Assembly: GCA_964442185.1 (NCBI GenBank) | Contig: CAYTWT010000274.1 | Span: 12,365 to 76,364, forward strand | Length of the DNA stretch: 64,000 nucleotides | Direction: 5' to 3' | Source: CADEEV01 sp964442185 | Lineage (GTDB): Bacteria; Acidobacteriota; Vicinamibacteria; Fen-336 | Part shown: piece by piece, positions 52,999-61,125 of the stretch | Position numbering within the stretch: the first letter of the stretch is position 1 | Layout: each line of letters starts with the position of its first letter | Notes under the pieces: model-generated | What the model saw: the letters and a program-made list of their open reading frames with translations, nothing else | Database searches by the model: none | What the model was told of the DNA's origin: nothing | Translations under genes and position numbers: made by a program

Positions 52999-55419
52999 CT
53001 AAGCCGGGGCCGAGCGGTCGGCGGCGGGCGCCACCGGCTGGCCCGACTCGTCGAGGCCCTCGAAGCGCACGGTGTCGCGCACGGCTTCTACGTCCTCGAG
53101 GCGCACCACCTCGCGGTCCTGCTCCAGCATCCGGTTCAGCGCGTGGATACAGAACTTCTGGATCACGTAGGGCTTGCGCTCGCTCGCCTCGAGGATGCAC
53201 TCTACAGCCTCGGCTTCGAAGCGGAAGATGCCGTCGACCGGCGTCTTGATCAGGGCCTCGGCATCTTCACGCGAGAGCGAAGTGAGTTCGATCTCGTCGA
53301 AGAAGTTATACCAGGGGCTGCCCTCGCTCTTCCAGGCCCGCTTGATCCCGACCCCGCTCATGATCGCCACGAGATGCTCGGAAAAGGTCTTCATGAAGAT
53401 GCTGCGCAGCCGCTGGTTGATGCGCTCGGAGTATTCGTTCAGGACGTCCACCTCGTCGATCAGCAGGGCCAGCTTCACCTTCCGCTGCGTCCGCGTCTTC
53501 AGCTCTTGGACCACGCACTGCAGGTCGTGGCTGAAGTCGCGGCCGTCGTAACCGCCGTCTTCGCGGTAGCGCAGTGCCCCTAGGGTGGCAGGGGCTAGGG
53601 CCAGCGCGTCTACGACATCGGCCATCACGGCGTGGAAGAAGTCGTCCTCCGGGACGCCCTGGAGATCGGTGAATACCGGAAAGAAGCAGTAGTCGGTGCC
53701 TTCGTCGCTCTGAAGCGCCTTCTTCAGATGGTACAGAAACGTGGTCTTCCCGATCCGGCGCTCGCCGGTGATCATGAGGCTGTTGTGATGGAGCACGTTC
53801 AGGATCCGAGCCATCAGCTTCTCGCGCCCGAAGAACATCTCGCCGTCGAGCACCGGCGCCCCGGCGATGTAGGGATTGAAGCGCTTCTTGACGGCGCGCC
53901 GCCTGCGCGCTCGCTGGAAAGCCAAGCCCATGCCGACGATGCCAAAGGCGACGCCGAGCGCCGACGGGAAGAAGGCCTTGCGCTCCCAGATCCGCAGCCG
54001 CCTTTCGATCCGGAACGTCTCGGAGCGCGTCTCGCCCTGCGTGTCGTAGCTCACCACCGTGATCTCGTTGAACCCTGGTTCGAGCGGGAACTCGCGGTCG
54101 AAGCGCGCGCTGCGCTGGGCCTCGCCCAGCTCGCCGCGTGGCGGCGGCAGCTGCTGGCCGACCAGCTTGCCCTCTTGCAGGAACTGGATCTTCACCACCC
54201 CGCGATCGTCCGTGGCGACGCCCACGACGCCGACCGAGCGGCCCTCCACCTCCAGCGCCTTGGGCTCGAAAAACGTGAGCAGCGGCGGCAGGTTCGGCAG
54301 CCAGGCCGCGAACAGGTCCTCGCCGGTCATGCGCTGGGCAAAACCGAGACGCTCTCTTGCCTTTACGTTCTCCGGGTCGAACTGCAGGACGCGGTCCAGC
54401 TTGACCCAGGCCTCGGCGAACTTGCGTTCGCGGAGGAGCATGTCGACCTCGACCATCAAGGCGTCGATCCGCAGCTTCAGGTCCTTCTGCGCGCGCATCC
54501 CTTCCACGAGCTTGCGCGCCTGTTCGAGCAGCGTGCGGGCCGCGGCGCCGGTCGGATCGGCGGCCGCCTCGGTCAGTGGTTCGAGCGCCTCTTGGTAGCG
54601 GCCCGCGTCGAATAGCGCGCGGCCCTCGCCGAAGCGCTGCTGCAGCTTCTGATGGGTCTGCGACGCGAGGATCCGCTCCTGGGCCTCCTTCTTGGCGTCC
54701 GCGGCGCGCGCGTTCTTGGGCTCGAGCGCCAGCACCTCGTCGAAGCGCACGATCGCCTCGGTGGGGCGAGCTTCGTCGAGGAGCCGGCGCCCCTCGGCGA
54801 GCGCCTGTTCGACGCGCCGGCCCCGGCTCGTGGACTCGGCCAACTCTTGCTGCTCGGCACGGACGCGGTTGCGCATCTCGAGCACGCGCTGCTGCGCCTG
54901 GGGGTCGAAGTTCGAAGCGCCGGCCTGGGCCTGGGCGAGGCGCGCCAGGGCCTCGTCGTACTTCCGGCGCTTGGCCAACTCGCCCGCCTCCGTGAGCAGA
55001 CGCTCCACGGTGTCGCGGGCGAGCCGCGCCAGGCGCTGGCTCTCGCCACTCTCGGCCTCGGTGCGCAACCGCAGCAGCTCACGGTAGGCGGCGGTGCGCT
55101 TGATCTGAGCTTTGTCCTCTTCGATGTTGAACATCCGCATCGCAGTGTTGAAGTCGCCCGTGCGCAGATGGCAGATGCCGAGCTGGTAGTAGGGGAGATA
55201 GTCGACGAACTGCAGGCCGTAGGTCTGCTCGTTCACGGCCGAGTTGGGCTTGAGCCGTACCGCTTCTCGCAGGGTCGCGATAGCCTCGGTGAAGCGGCCT
55301 GCCGGGATCAGACGGTCGCGCGCCTGGAGGTAGTGGTCGTACCACTCCTTCGCGGCCAAGGCCGGGCTGGCGCTGAACGCGAGCGCGAGCGTCACGGCGA
55401 GACCGGTCCGGATCCGCAT
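52999..55419 (-). CDS. Trans-envelope protein: periplasmic TPR and Ig-like region, membrane helix, cytoplasmic AAA ATPase
   Basis: An 806-residue protein with an unusual order. Signal peptide (1 to about 22); periplasmic helical repeats of TPR type (about 25-370: LIPAGRFTEAIATLREAVRL, TEAIVRFDEVLALEPKNARA, KFAEAWVKLDRVLQFDPENV); a beta-rich Ig-like part (about 385-475); transmembrane helix about 483-502; a basic stop-transfer (RARRRRAVKKR); then NPYIAGAP, FFGRE, Walker A GERRIGKT (552-559), Walker B LALLIDEVD (650-658) and a winged-helix-like end. It could sense an envelope ligand and switch the ATPase. TACACT lies eight bases before the ATG. No family name known to me. Confidence 0.75.
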   Translation of the reverse strand: MRIRTGLAVTLALAFSASPALAAKEWYDHYLQARDRLIPAGRFTEAIATLREAVRLKPNSAVNEQTYGLQFVDYLPYYQLGICHLRTGDFNTAMRMFNIEEDKAQIKRTAAYRELLRLRTEAESGESQRLARLARDTVERLLTEAGELAKRRKYDEALARLAQAQAGASNFDPQAQQRVLEMRNRVRAEQQELAESTSRGRRVEQALAEGRRLLDEARPTEAIVRFDEVLALEPKNARAADAKKEAQERILASQTHQKLQQRFGEGRALFDAGRYQEALEPLTEAAADPTGAAARTLLEQARKLVEGMRAQKDLKLRIDALMVEVDMLLRERKFAEAWVKLDRVLQFDPENVKARERLGFAQRMTGEDLFAAWLPNLPPLLTFFEPKALEVEGRSVGVVGVATDDRGVVKIQFLQEGKLVGQQLPPPRGELGEAQRSARFDREFPLEPGFNEITVVSYDTQGETRSETFRIERRLRIWERKAFFPSALGVAFGIVGMGLAFQRARRRRAVKKRFNPYIAGAPVLDGEMFFGREKLMARILNVLHHNSLMITGERRIGKTTFLYHLKKALQSDEGTDYCFFPVFTDLQGVPEDDFFHAVMADVVDALALAPATLGALRYREDGGYDGRDFSHDLQCVVQELKTRTQRKVKLALLIDEVDVLNEYSERINQRLRSIFMKTFSEHLVAIMSGVGIKRAWKSEGSPWYNFFDEIELTSLSREDAEALIKTPVDGIFRFEAEAVECILEASERKPYVIQKFCIHALNRMLEQDREVVRLEDVEAVRDTVRFEGLDESGQPVAPAADRSAPA

Positions 55420-55427
55420 CGAGACTG

Positions 55428-55433
55428 AGTGTA
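55428..55433 (-). promoter_or_regulatory. -10-like element (TACACT) for the TPR-AAA operon
   Basis: TACACT on the minus strand, eight bases before the ATG at 55419, with no ribosome binding site between; consistent with a leaderless start. Confidence 0.35.
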
Positions 55434-55479
55434 ACAGCCCGGGTCAGCTGCGAGGTCAATGACGCAAGAGCTACGGACG

Positions 55480-55595
55480 CGGGGTCCGCAGGCCGCCGAC
55501 GTTCCCTCCTGCGAAGTAGGGGGAACGGCGGTCGTCTTTGAGGCAAGGAGCGGTTCCCTCCCCCGACTTGGGGGGGGCAGGGCGGGGGGTCGATG
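55480..55595 (-). repeat. 116-base two-hairpin dispersed repeat, copy A
   Basis: Read on the minus strand it starts CATCGACCCC, then a first hairpin around CCCCCAAGTCGGGGGAGGG, the conserved GACGACCGCCGTTCCCC, a CTACTTCGCAG loop, GAACGTCGGCGG, and ends GGCCTGCGGACCCCG. The same order, length and end points occur at 61755-61870 on the plus strand. It lies in the gap between the actin-like gene's terminator and the TPR-AAA gene. Confidence 0.85.
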
Positions 55596-55599
55596 AATG

Positions 55600-55637
55600 A
55601 AAAAGCAAAGGCCCCAGCACGCGCCGGGGCCCTTGCT
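55600..55637 (-). terminator. Rho-independent terminator after the actin-like gene
   Basis: On the minus strand AGCAAGGGCCCCGG pairs across a CGCGTG loop with CTGGGGCCTTTGCT, and TTTTT follows at 55600-55604. It lies 24 bases after the stop of the actin-like gene and closes the amidase/actin-like operon. Confidence 0.9.
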
Positions 55638-55660
55638 CGACTGAAGCGGGGAAGCGCTTC

Positions 55661-56725
55661 CTACTTCTCGTACATCGCGGCGATCAGCGCGCCGCGGGCC
55701 GTGGCCGTGAGCGGGTCCTTCGCCACCCGCACCTCAGAGATCTCGATCGGCAGGGTGCGGCTGCGCAGCGCCTTCTCGAACATGTCCTTGAAGCCCCTCG
55801 GCTTGGAGGCGCCGCCGGAGAGCACGATCGGGATCGCCCGGTCGGTGCGCGGCAACTTGTCCTCGGTGGAGAACTCCTTGCTGAGACCCTCGACCAGCGT
55901 CTCGATCAGCTCCTCGTAGTAGATGCGCAGCGCACGCTCGAACTTGTCCTTGGGCTGCCGCGACAAGTCGACACCTTCTTCCTTGATCGATTTCACGCGC
56001 GTCGCGTGCTCGTTGATCACGGCGCCCACGGCCGAGTCGATGTAGTCGCCGCCCTTGCCGATGCCCAGCAGGATCGACGGGATCGACAAGAACGCCAGCG
56101 TCACGTTGCACATGCCGCCGCCGCAGGAGATGCCGATGCCCGTGAAGTTGTTGTCCTCGAGCTCGGAGAAGATGACCGCCAGGCCCTCGTTGATCGCGAC
56201 CGGCTTGTAGCCTAGCGACTGGAAGAAGCCGCGCAGCGTGGCCTCGTGGTAGGTGAGCGCCGCCTCGCGCCCGCGGATCGCCGCCGGCACCGAGAAGGCG
56301 AGCGTCTCGCCGGCCGTCTTGGGCTTCGGCACCATGTTGGTGAGGATCGCCTCCAGCACCGGCATGGCCCGCTTCTCGCGCGGGTTCAGCAGGCCGTCGG
56401 CCATCGGCCGCCGGCACTCGGCGTTGAACATGTTGGCGAAGCGCTCGGTGGCCGAGCCGTAGATCACCAGTTCCTCGCCTTCGCGGTAGTAGGCGATGTC
56501 GTTCTGGCCCAGGATCGTCTCGGTGAACTTGGAGTAGGGGACCGGGATGAACGCGTTGAGCTCAGCCCCCGATTCGATCTCCTTGCCCTTGCGTCGCGAC
56601 ACCACGACCTTGGCGGTACCCACGTCGAGGCCCATGGGGCTCGCGCCCGTCTTCACGAGTTCGTCGATGCGCTCCTCGGCTTCCTGAGCTATCTTCCAAA
56701 GGTGATCCTTCCGCTCTTCCACCAT
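55661..56725 (-). CDS. Actin/Hsp70-superfamily ATPase of unknown function
   Basis: A 354-residue protein with actin-fold motifs: phosphate 1 GLDVGTAK (32-39), connect 1 INEGLAV with catalytic Glu180, phosphate 2 GISCGGGMCNVTL (198-210), adenosine motif VLSGGASKPRG (301-311), and connect 2 DPLTATARGA (337-346). The phosphate-2 Asp typical of FtsA/MreB/DnaK is replaced by Ser200. A short N-terminal helix (DHLWKIAQEAEERIDELV) could aid oligomerisation. It is clearly not MreB, FtsA or DnaK by length and motifs. GGAGG supports the ATG. It follows a membrane-anchored amidase gene by 13 bases and ends at a terminator, so the two form an operon. Confidence 0.82.
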   Translation of the reverse strand: MVEERKDHLWKIAQEAEERIDELVKTGASPMGLDVGTAKVVVSRRKGKEIESGAELNAFIPVPYSKFTETILGQNDIAYYREGEELVIYGSATERFANMFNAECRRPMADGLLNPREKRAMPVLEAILTNMVPKPKTAGETLAFSVPAAIRGREAALTYHEATLRGFFQSLGYKPVAINEGLAVIFSELEDNNFTGIGISCGGGMCNVTLAFLSIPSILLGIGKGGDYIDSAVGAVINEHATRVKSIKEEGVDLSRQPKDKFERALRIYYEELIETLVEGLSKEFSTEDKLPRTDRAIPIVLSGGASKPRGFKDMFEKALRSRTLPIEISEVRVAKDPLTATARGALIAAMYEK

Positions 56726-56738
56726 GTCCTGTCCTCCG

Positions 56739-58115
56739 CTAGCCGACGTTCCCGGCCGGTGTCACCGGCCCCTGATTGGTGAAGGCTCGATCCGCGCCCT
56801 GCTCCGCATTCGCCTGCGCGGCGATCCAAAGATCGTAAAGCCCCTGCCGATCCCGACGCACCTCGTCCAGCGTGACGCCACGCCGTTCCGCCTCTCCGGA
56901 AAGGCTCCGCTCGCCCCCTCGGACACCCTCCCAAGGCTCCGCGAGCACCTTCAAGAAGTCCTTATCATAGCCGAACCCGAACAGCGAGACCGCAGGGGCG
57001 ACGGTCTGGTACTGGTCCGGCAGGCCGAAGGCAGCCCAGGGGAAGCCGCGCGACCAGTCCATGTGATGGCCGATCAGGTGCTTCTTGGGATTGACGCTCG
57101 CCAGGCCGTGCGCCACGCACATGCTGGCCGCGATCTGGTAGCGCTGGCGCAGGTAGTCGGTGAGGTTGCGGCCTGCGGCAAGCTGGGCCTGTGTGATTGG
57201 CAGCGCCTTGCCGCCCTCCCAGCGGCTCTCGAAGGCGACGCCGAGGAAGGCGTTGTTGAGGCTCAGGTACACGCGTGCCTGGTTCGCCCAGACGGCGTAG
57301 CCCGCATGGTTCGCCTTGCTGTCCTCGTTCACCACCCGGAACACGCGCCCGAAGCGATCTACCAGATAGTGGTAGGTCCGGTTCCGTTGCAGATAACGCA
57401 GCAGGCGCTGGCTGCTGTCGCGTAAGGGTTCGTTGAACGAGGCCTCGAGCGGCCAGATGTCGCTTTCGGAGGTGTGGAACAGCAGCCCCACGGGCTGGTC
57501 GTGGACTTCGGGCAGGAGCCCGCCGGACTCGTCGAAGACGTGGTACCGGCGCGGCTCGCCGGCGACGGCGTGGCTGGTGTCGATGCGCAGGCCGTTGCTG
57601 TACTGTTCCGAGCCGTCGCCCTTTTCGACGAGCCACACCGCGGCGGGCGTCAGCGCGGCGGGCAGCGCCGGGAGCGCTTCGACCGCGGCTTCGATAGCGG
57701 GCGGCGCCGCGGTCTTCACCTCGGGCCCAGGCCGCGAAAGATGCCAGGCCGCCGTGGTAGCCCCGGCCGCCAGGAGCAGCGCGAAACCCGCGAGCGCCGC
57801 CCGGCTGGCGAAGAGCGAGACGCGCGTGCGCCGGTCGACTCGCGGTGCGGCGCCGAACGGATCGCTCACGAGCAGAGGTCCCAGCCCCTCGAGGCTCAGC
57901 CACCGATACACCCGCCGCCGGAGGCTGCGGAGAGGAATCGCGCGCACGCAACGGTCGAGCGTCCGATACCGAGCAAGCGAGCTGCGGATGTATTTGAGCT
58001 TGGCGACGGGATCCCGGATCCCGCGGCTCACCGCCTCCAGCGCCACGACGAACTCGTCGCCTCGATCGCGCGCGCTGCCGCTGACACCGATAGCAAACCG
58101 GGCAAAGGGTTCCAA
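56739..58115 (-). CDS. Membrane-anchored N-acetylmuramoyl-L-alanine amidase (Amidase_2/PGRP-like)
   Basis: A 458-residue protein. Residues 1 to about 100 are a basic cytoplasmic region (LKYIRSSLARYRTLDRCVRA), residues about 105-125 a transmembrane helix, and the rest is periplasmic. The amidase domain includes LLFHTSESD (zinc His214), YHYLVDRFGRVFRVV, ANHAGYAVW (His270), LGVAFES (Glu296) and HLIGHHMDW (zinc His350/351), the pattern of peptidoglycan-recognition amidases. It cuts stem peptides from the glycan. The start is TTG at 58115; a GATAAT box ends eight bases before it. The cytoplasmic domain may contact the actin-like partner. Confidence 0.85.
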   Translation of the reverse strand: MEPFARFAIGVSGSARDRGDEFVVALEAVSRGIRDPVAKLKYIRSSLARYRTLDRCVRAIPLRSLRRRVYRWLSLEGLGPLLVSDPFGAAPRVDRRTRVSLFASRAALAGFALLLAAGATTAAWHLSRPGPEVKTAAPPAIEAAVEALPALPAALTPAAVWLVEKGDGSEQYSNGLRIDTSHAVAGEPRRYHVFDESGGLLPEVHDQPVGLLFHTSESDIWPLEASFNEPLRDSSQRLLRYLQRNRTYHYLVDRFGRVFRVVNEDSKANHAGYAVWANQARVYLSLNNAFLGVAFESRWEGGKALPITQAQLAAGRNLTDYLRQRYQIAASMCVAHGLASVNPKKHLIGHHMDWSRGFPWAAFGLPDQYQTVAPAVSLFGFGYDKDFLKVLAEPWEGVRGGERSLSGEAERRGVTLDEVRRDRQGLYDLWIAAQANAEQGADRAFTNQGPVTPAGNVG

Positions 58116-58123
58116 GACCTTGA

Positions 58124-58129
58124 ATTATC
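58124..58129 (-). promoter_or_regulatory. -10-like element (GATAAT) for the amidase/actin-like operon
   Basis: GATAAT on the minus strand, eight bases before the TTG at 58115, with only AAGG as a poor ribosome binding site close to the start. Confidence 0.4.
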
Positions 58130-58258
58130 GCGCCGTCAGCGTATCGAGCGCAAGGGGAGCCGCAGCTCGCTTCGGGCATGGGCTCCTCAGGTCCGGGGCC
58201 AGTTCTTGGAAGGGGACGGCGGCGATTGGACCGCGCTACAATGACGGCGCTCACGACC

Positions 58259-58633
58259 ATGGACAGCGCCAAGGAAACCGCCCGCCGCCGCTCTCCGCGG
58301 CTCGCGCTCCGCATCGGCGGCTCGCTGTCGGGGCGTTCGCCGCGTGAGGTCACCGTCGTCGACCTGAGCCTCACCGGCTGCCTGGTGCGCTGCCAGACGC
58401 TCCTCGACCACGGCGCCATCCTCGATCTTCAGCTGGAGCTAGAGGACGGCCCGCTCGGCGCCAAGGTTCGCGTCACCGAAACCTCCCTGGACGGTGAGTG
58501 TCCTCCGGGCGCGCCGCCCCAGTATCTGACCGGGCTCCAGTTTCTGGGCCTGCCGCCGAAGGGCGCAGTGCGGCTCCGGCGGCTTCTCGACGAGGTGAGG
58601 CGAAAGCGGAGTGCGGACGCGTCCGCTCAGTGA
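58259..58633 (+). CDS. PilZ domain protein
   Basis: A 124-residue single-domain PilZ protein. The RxxxR motif is in RRRSPRLAL and the DxSxxG motif in VDLSLTGCLV, so c-di-GMP binding is expected; the strands LDLQLELEDGPLGAKVRVTE and YLTGLQFLGL complete the barrel. Start choice: ATG at 58259, 16 bases after a TACAAT -10 box at 58237-58242; ATGs at 58241 and 58250 are in frame but overlap or touch the box. It overlaps the GNAT gene by 23 bases. Confidence 0.85.
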   Translation: MDSAKETARRRSPRLALRIGGSLSGRSPREVTVVDLSLTGCLVRCQTLLDHGAILDLQLELEDGPLGAKVRVTETSLDGECPPGAPPQYLTGLQFLGLPPKGAVRLRRLLDEVRRKRSADASAQ

Positions 58634-59558
58634 CCTCACCTCGCGCGAGCTGCGTCCGCTGCTGGACGAGGAGGCTGCCTTCTGGCGCCGCGAGCTGTAC
58701 TGGGACTACGCCGACGTGGCGTCGGCGGTCGCGGGCGGGCTGGATCGCCGCACCCTGACGGGCCGCGTGGCGCAAGAAGGCTCGGAACCAGTCGCCTACT
58801 GCTACTACATGGTCGACAACCTGCGGGCGATCGTGGGCTCGCTCTTCGCCCGGGACGGCTTCCGGGGCCTCGGCCTCGAGGAGCAGCTTCTCGAAGCGGT
58901 GCTGCCCGAGGCCCAGGCCCATGCCGGGAGCGAGCGCGTCGAGTGCCAGACGCTGTTCTGCACCGCACCTCAGGCCGACAGCCGCTTCGGGCGCGCCGGC
59001 TTCAGCGCTCGGCGCCGGCACTACCTGGTGCGCGATCTAGCGCTGCCCGTGAACGCCACCAGAGCGCGCTTCCGGCTTCGCCCGTTCCGCCGCGAAGACA
59101 TCCCGCTCGCTGCGCAGCTCATCCATCGCAGCCACGAGGGCAGCCTCGACGCGGCGCTCAATCTCACGTACTCGACACCCGTCTCGTGCCGCGGCTTCGT
59201 CGAGACGCTGGTGCTGCGCTCCGGTTGTGGGCGCTTCGACACGGAGGCCTCGCTGATCGCCGACGGGGGCGACGGCGCCCTGGGTGTCGTGCTCGCGAGC
59301 GACCTGTCGGCGACGAGCGGCCACCTGTGTCAGGTCTCGGTCAGCCCCGAATTCCAGGGCCGCGGCCTCGGACGCCTGCTCGTGACCGAGGCGCTCAGCG
59401 CCTTTCAGCGCCGCGGCCTCGCGACCGCGAGCCTCTCGGTCACGCTGGACAACCGGCGCGCCTACGGGCTCTACGAGCAACTGGGCTTCGAGCTGCGTCG
59501 GGAGTTCACGGCGCACGCCTGGGTCAGGCCGCCGGCTCGGATCGAGCTGCCCGCATGA
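58611..59558 (+). CDS. Tandem GNAT acetyltransferase
   Basis: A 315-residue protein. The C-terminal half is a clear GNAT domain (RLRPFRREDIPLAAQLIHRS, then VSVSPEFQGRGLGRLLVTEA for acetyl-CoA binding, NRRAYGLYEQLGFE). The N-terminal half has a second, more degenerate GNAT fold (FARDGFRGLGLEEQLLEAVL, FGRAGFSARRRHYLVRDL) in which the Q/R-x-x-G-x-G/A loop is RGLGL. The substrate is unknown. GTG at 58611 overlaps the end of the PilZ gene; the stop overlaps the next start (ATGA), so three genes are coupled. Confidence 0.82.
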   Translation: MRTRPLSDLTSRELRPLLDEEAAFWRRELYWDYADVASAVAGGLDRRTLTGRVAQEGSEPVAYCYYMVDNLRAIVGSLFARDGFRGLGLEEQLLEAVLPEAQAHAGSERVECQTLFCTAPQADSRFGRAGFSARRRHYLVRDLALPVNATRARFRLRPFRREDIPLAAQLIHRSHEGSLDAALNLTYSTPVSCRGFVETLVLRSGCGRFDTEASLIADGGDGALGVVLASDLSATSGHLCQVSVSPEFQGRGLGRLLVTEALSAFQRRGLATASLSVTLDNRRAYGLYEQLGFELRREFTAHAWVRPPARIELPA

Positions 59559-61105
59559 TTGCTCTCGCTCTCGCCCTGGCCACGGCTGCCACAGCGGGGG
59601 CTTCGACGCTGGTGCTGCCGCCCACCGGCTCGCCGAACCTCGAGACCGCCTGGATCCCCGAAGCCGTGGCCGACGGCTTGCCGCGCGTCCTTCGTGAGCT
59701 GGAAGTGCCCGCGGTAGACGACGTCGACAGGCTGCGAGCGCACGAGGCGCTCGAGATCCCGGTTGTGCAGCTGACGCGCGCCACCTCGGTGCGCATCGCC
59801 GAGGCCTTGGGCGCCGGCCGCATCGTGATCGGCTCGTGGGACGCGCCCGCTGGCGAGGTGTCGCTCTCGCTGCGGCTCATCGACGTGGAGCGCGGCACGC
59901 TCTCGGCCCCGCTGCTCGCGGCCGGGCCGCTCGAGACGCTCCCGCAGCTGCTTCGGAGCCTGGCCTGGGACATAGCGCTCGCTGGCTCGACCCCTCCGGC
60001 CGGCACACGCGACGCTTTTCTTCGTCGCGCGCCCAGAGTGCCGTTCGACGCTTATCGCCTGTACGCACGTGGCCTCGCGACCGAAGACTCGACCACGCGC
60101 CCGCGGCTCTTCAAGCAGGCGCTGGCGCTCTTCCCGGGCTACGACGAGGCGCGCCTCGCGCTGGGCCGTCTGCAAGTGGCGACCCGCGACAGCGGGGCCG
60201 CGGCGGGCACCCTCGACCGCGTGCCCGCGGGCTCGCCCCTCGCAGGCGAGGCGCGTTTCCTCCAAGGACTTGCGTTGCTCGACCTGGGCCGCTACCAGGA
60301 GGCGTCGGCCGTCTACGCGGCCCTCGCGGGCGCCGATGCGAGCGCCGCCGTGCTGAACAACTACGCCTTGGCCCTCCTGCGCCTGGGCGGCGGGCCCGGG
60401 GGCATCAAGGCGTCGGAGCTACTGCGCCAGGCCGCGGCCCTGTCGCAGTCGCTTCCGGAACTGCCCTTCAACCTCGGCTTTGCGCTGTTCGTCGAGGGCG
60501 ATGCCGAGGCCGCGGCGTTCTGGCTGCGGGGTGTCGTGCGCGAAGCGCCGGGCGATGCCCACGCGCGGGTCGTCTTGAGCTGGGCGCTGCGGCGCGCCGG
60601 ACTCGAGGCCGAGGCCGACGCCGAGTGGAAGCCGCTCGTGGCCCGAGCACCCGCCTACGAGTCGCTCGCGCAGGCCGACACGAGTCGCCGTTTCGAGCGC
60701 TCGGTGGCGTGGGAGCGGCCGCTCGGCCTCGACCAGGAGCAATGGGGCGACCGCCAATACGCCGCCTCGCACTTGGGTCGCGCGGAGAAGCTCACGGAAG
60801 CGGGCGATTTCGACGGCGCGCTGCGTGAGCTGGCGCAAGCGGCCTATCTCGATCCCTACGGCGAACGCGCACACCTGCTGCTGGCCCGAGCGCATCGCCG
60901 CCGCGGCGACAACGACAAGGCCGCCGCCGAGCTGCGCATGTCGCTTTGGGTGCGGGACGATGCCGTGGTCCGCGCCGAGCTGGCCGCCTTGCTGGGGGAG
61001 ATGGGCAAGCACGCCGAGGCGAAGGCCGAGGCCCAGCGCGTCCTCAAGATGGACTCCGGCAACGCCACAGCCCGGGCGCTTCTCGGCAAGGCCCCGAAGC
61101 CGTGA
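59555..61105 (+). CDS. Exported TPR-repeat protein
   Basis: A 516-residue exported protein (signal peptide MIALALALATAATAGA). Residues about 20-165 look like the TolB-N/adenylate-cyclase-associated beta-alpha region (VVQLTRATSVRIAEALGAGRIVIGSW, LSLRLIDVERGT). From about 170 onwards TPR repeats follow: YARGLATEDSTTRPRLFKQAL, GEARFLQGLALLDLGRYQEA, LPFNLGFALFVEGDAEAAAF, GDFDGALRELAQAAYLDPYG, ERAHLLLARAHRRRGDNDKA. Likely a periplasmic scaffold. It starts in an ATGA overlap with the GNAT gene. Confidence 0.82.
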   Translation: MIALALALATAATAGASTLVLPPTGSPNLETAWIPEAVADGLPRVLRELEVPAVDDVDRLRAHEALEIPVVQLTRATSVRIAEALGAGRIVIGSWDAPAGEVSLSLRLIDVERGTLSAPLLAAGPLETLPQLLRSLAWDIALAGSTPPAGTRDAFLRRAPRVPFDAYRLYARGLATEDSTTRPRLFKQALALFPGYDEARLALGRLQVATRDSGAAAGTLDRVPAGSPLAGEARFLQGLALLDLGRYQEASAVYAALAGADASAAVLNNYALALLRLGGGPGGIKASELLRQAAALSQSLPELPFNLGFALFVEGDAEAAAFWLRGVVREAPGDAHARVVLSWALRRAGLEAEADAEWKPLVARAPAYESLAQADTSRRFERSVAWERPLGLDQEQWGDRQYAASHLGRAEKLTEAGDFDGALRELAQAAYLDPYGERAHLLLARAHRRRGDNDKAAAELRMSLWVRDDAVVRAELAALLGEMGKHAEAKAEAQRVLKMDSGNATARALLGKAPKP

Positions 61106-61113
61106 GTGGCGGC

Positions 61114-61119
61114 TATAAT
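61114..61119 (+). promoter_or_regulatory. Consensus -10 element (TATAAT) just before a start codon
   Basis: TATAAT six bases before the ATG at 61126, no ribosome binding site between; a leaderless start is expected. It lies nine bases after the stop of the TPR gene. Confidence 0.55.
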
Positions 61120-61125
61120 CGAGAT

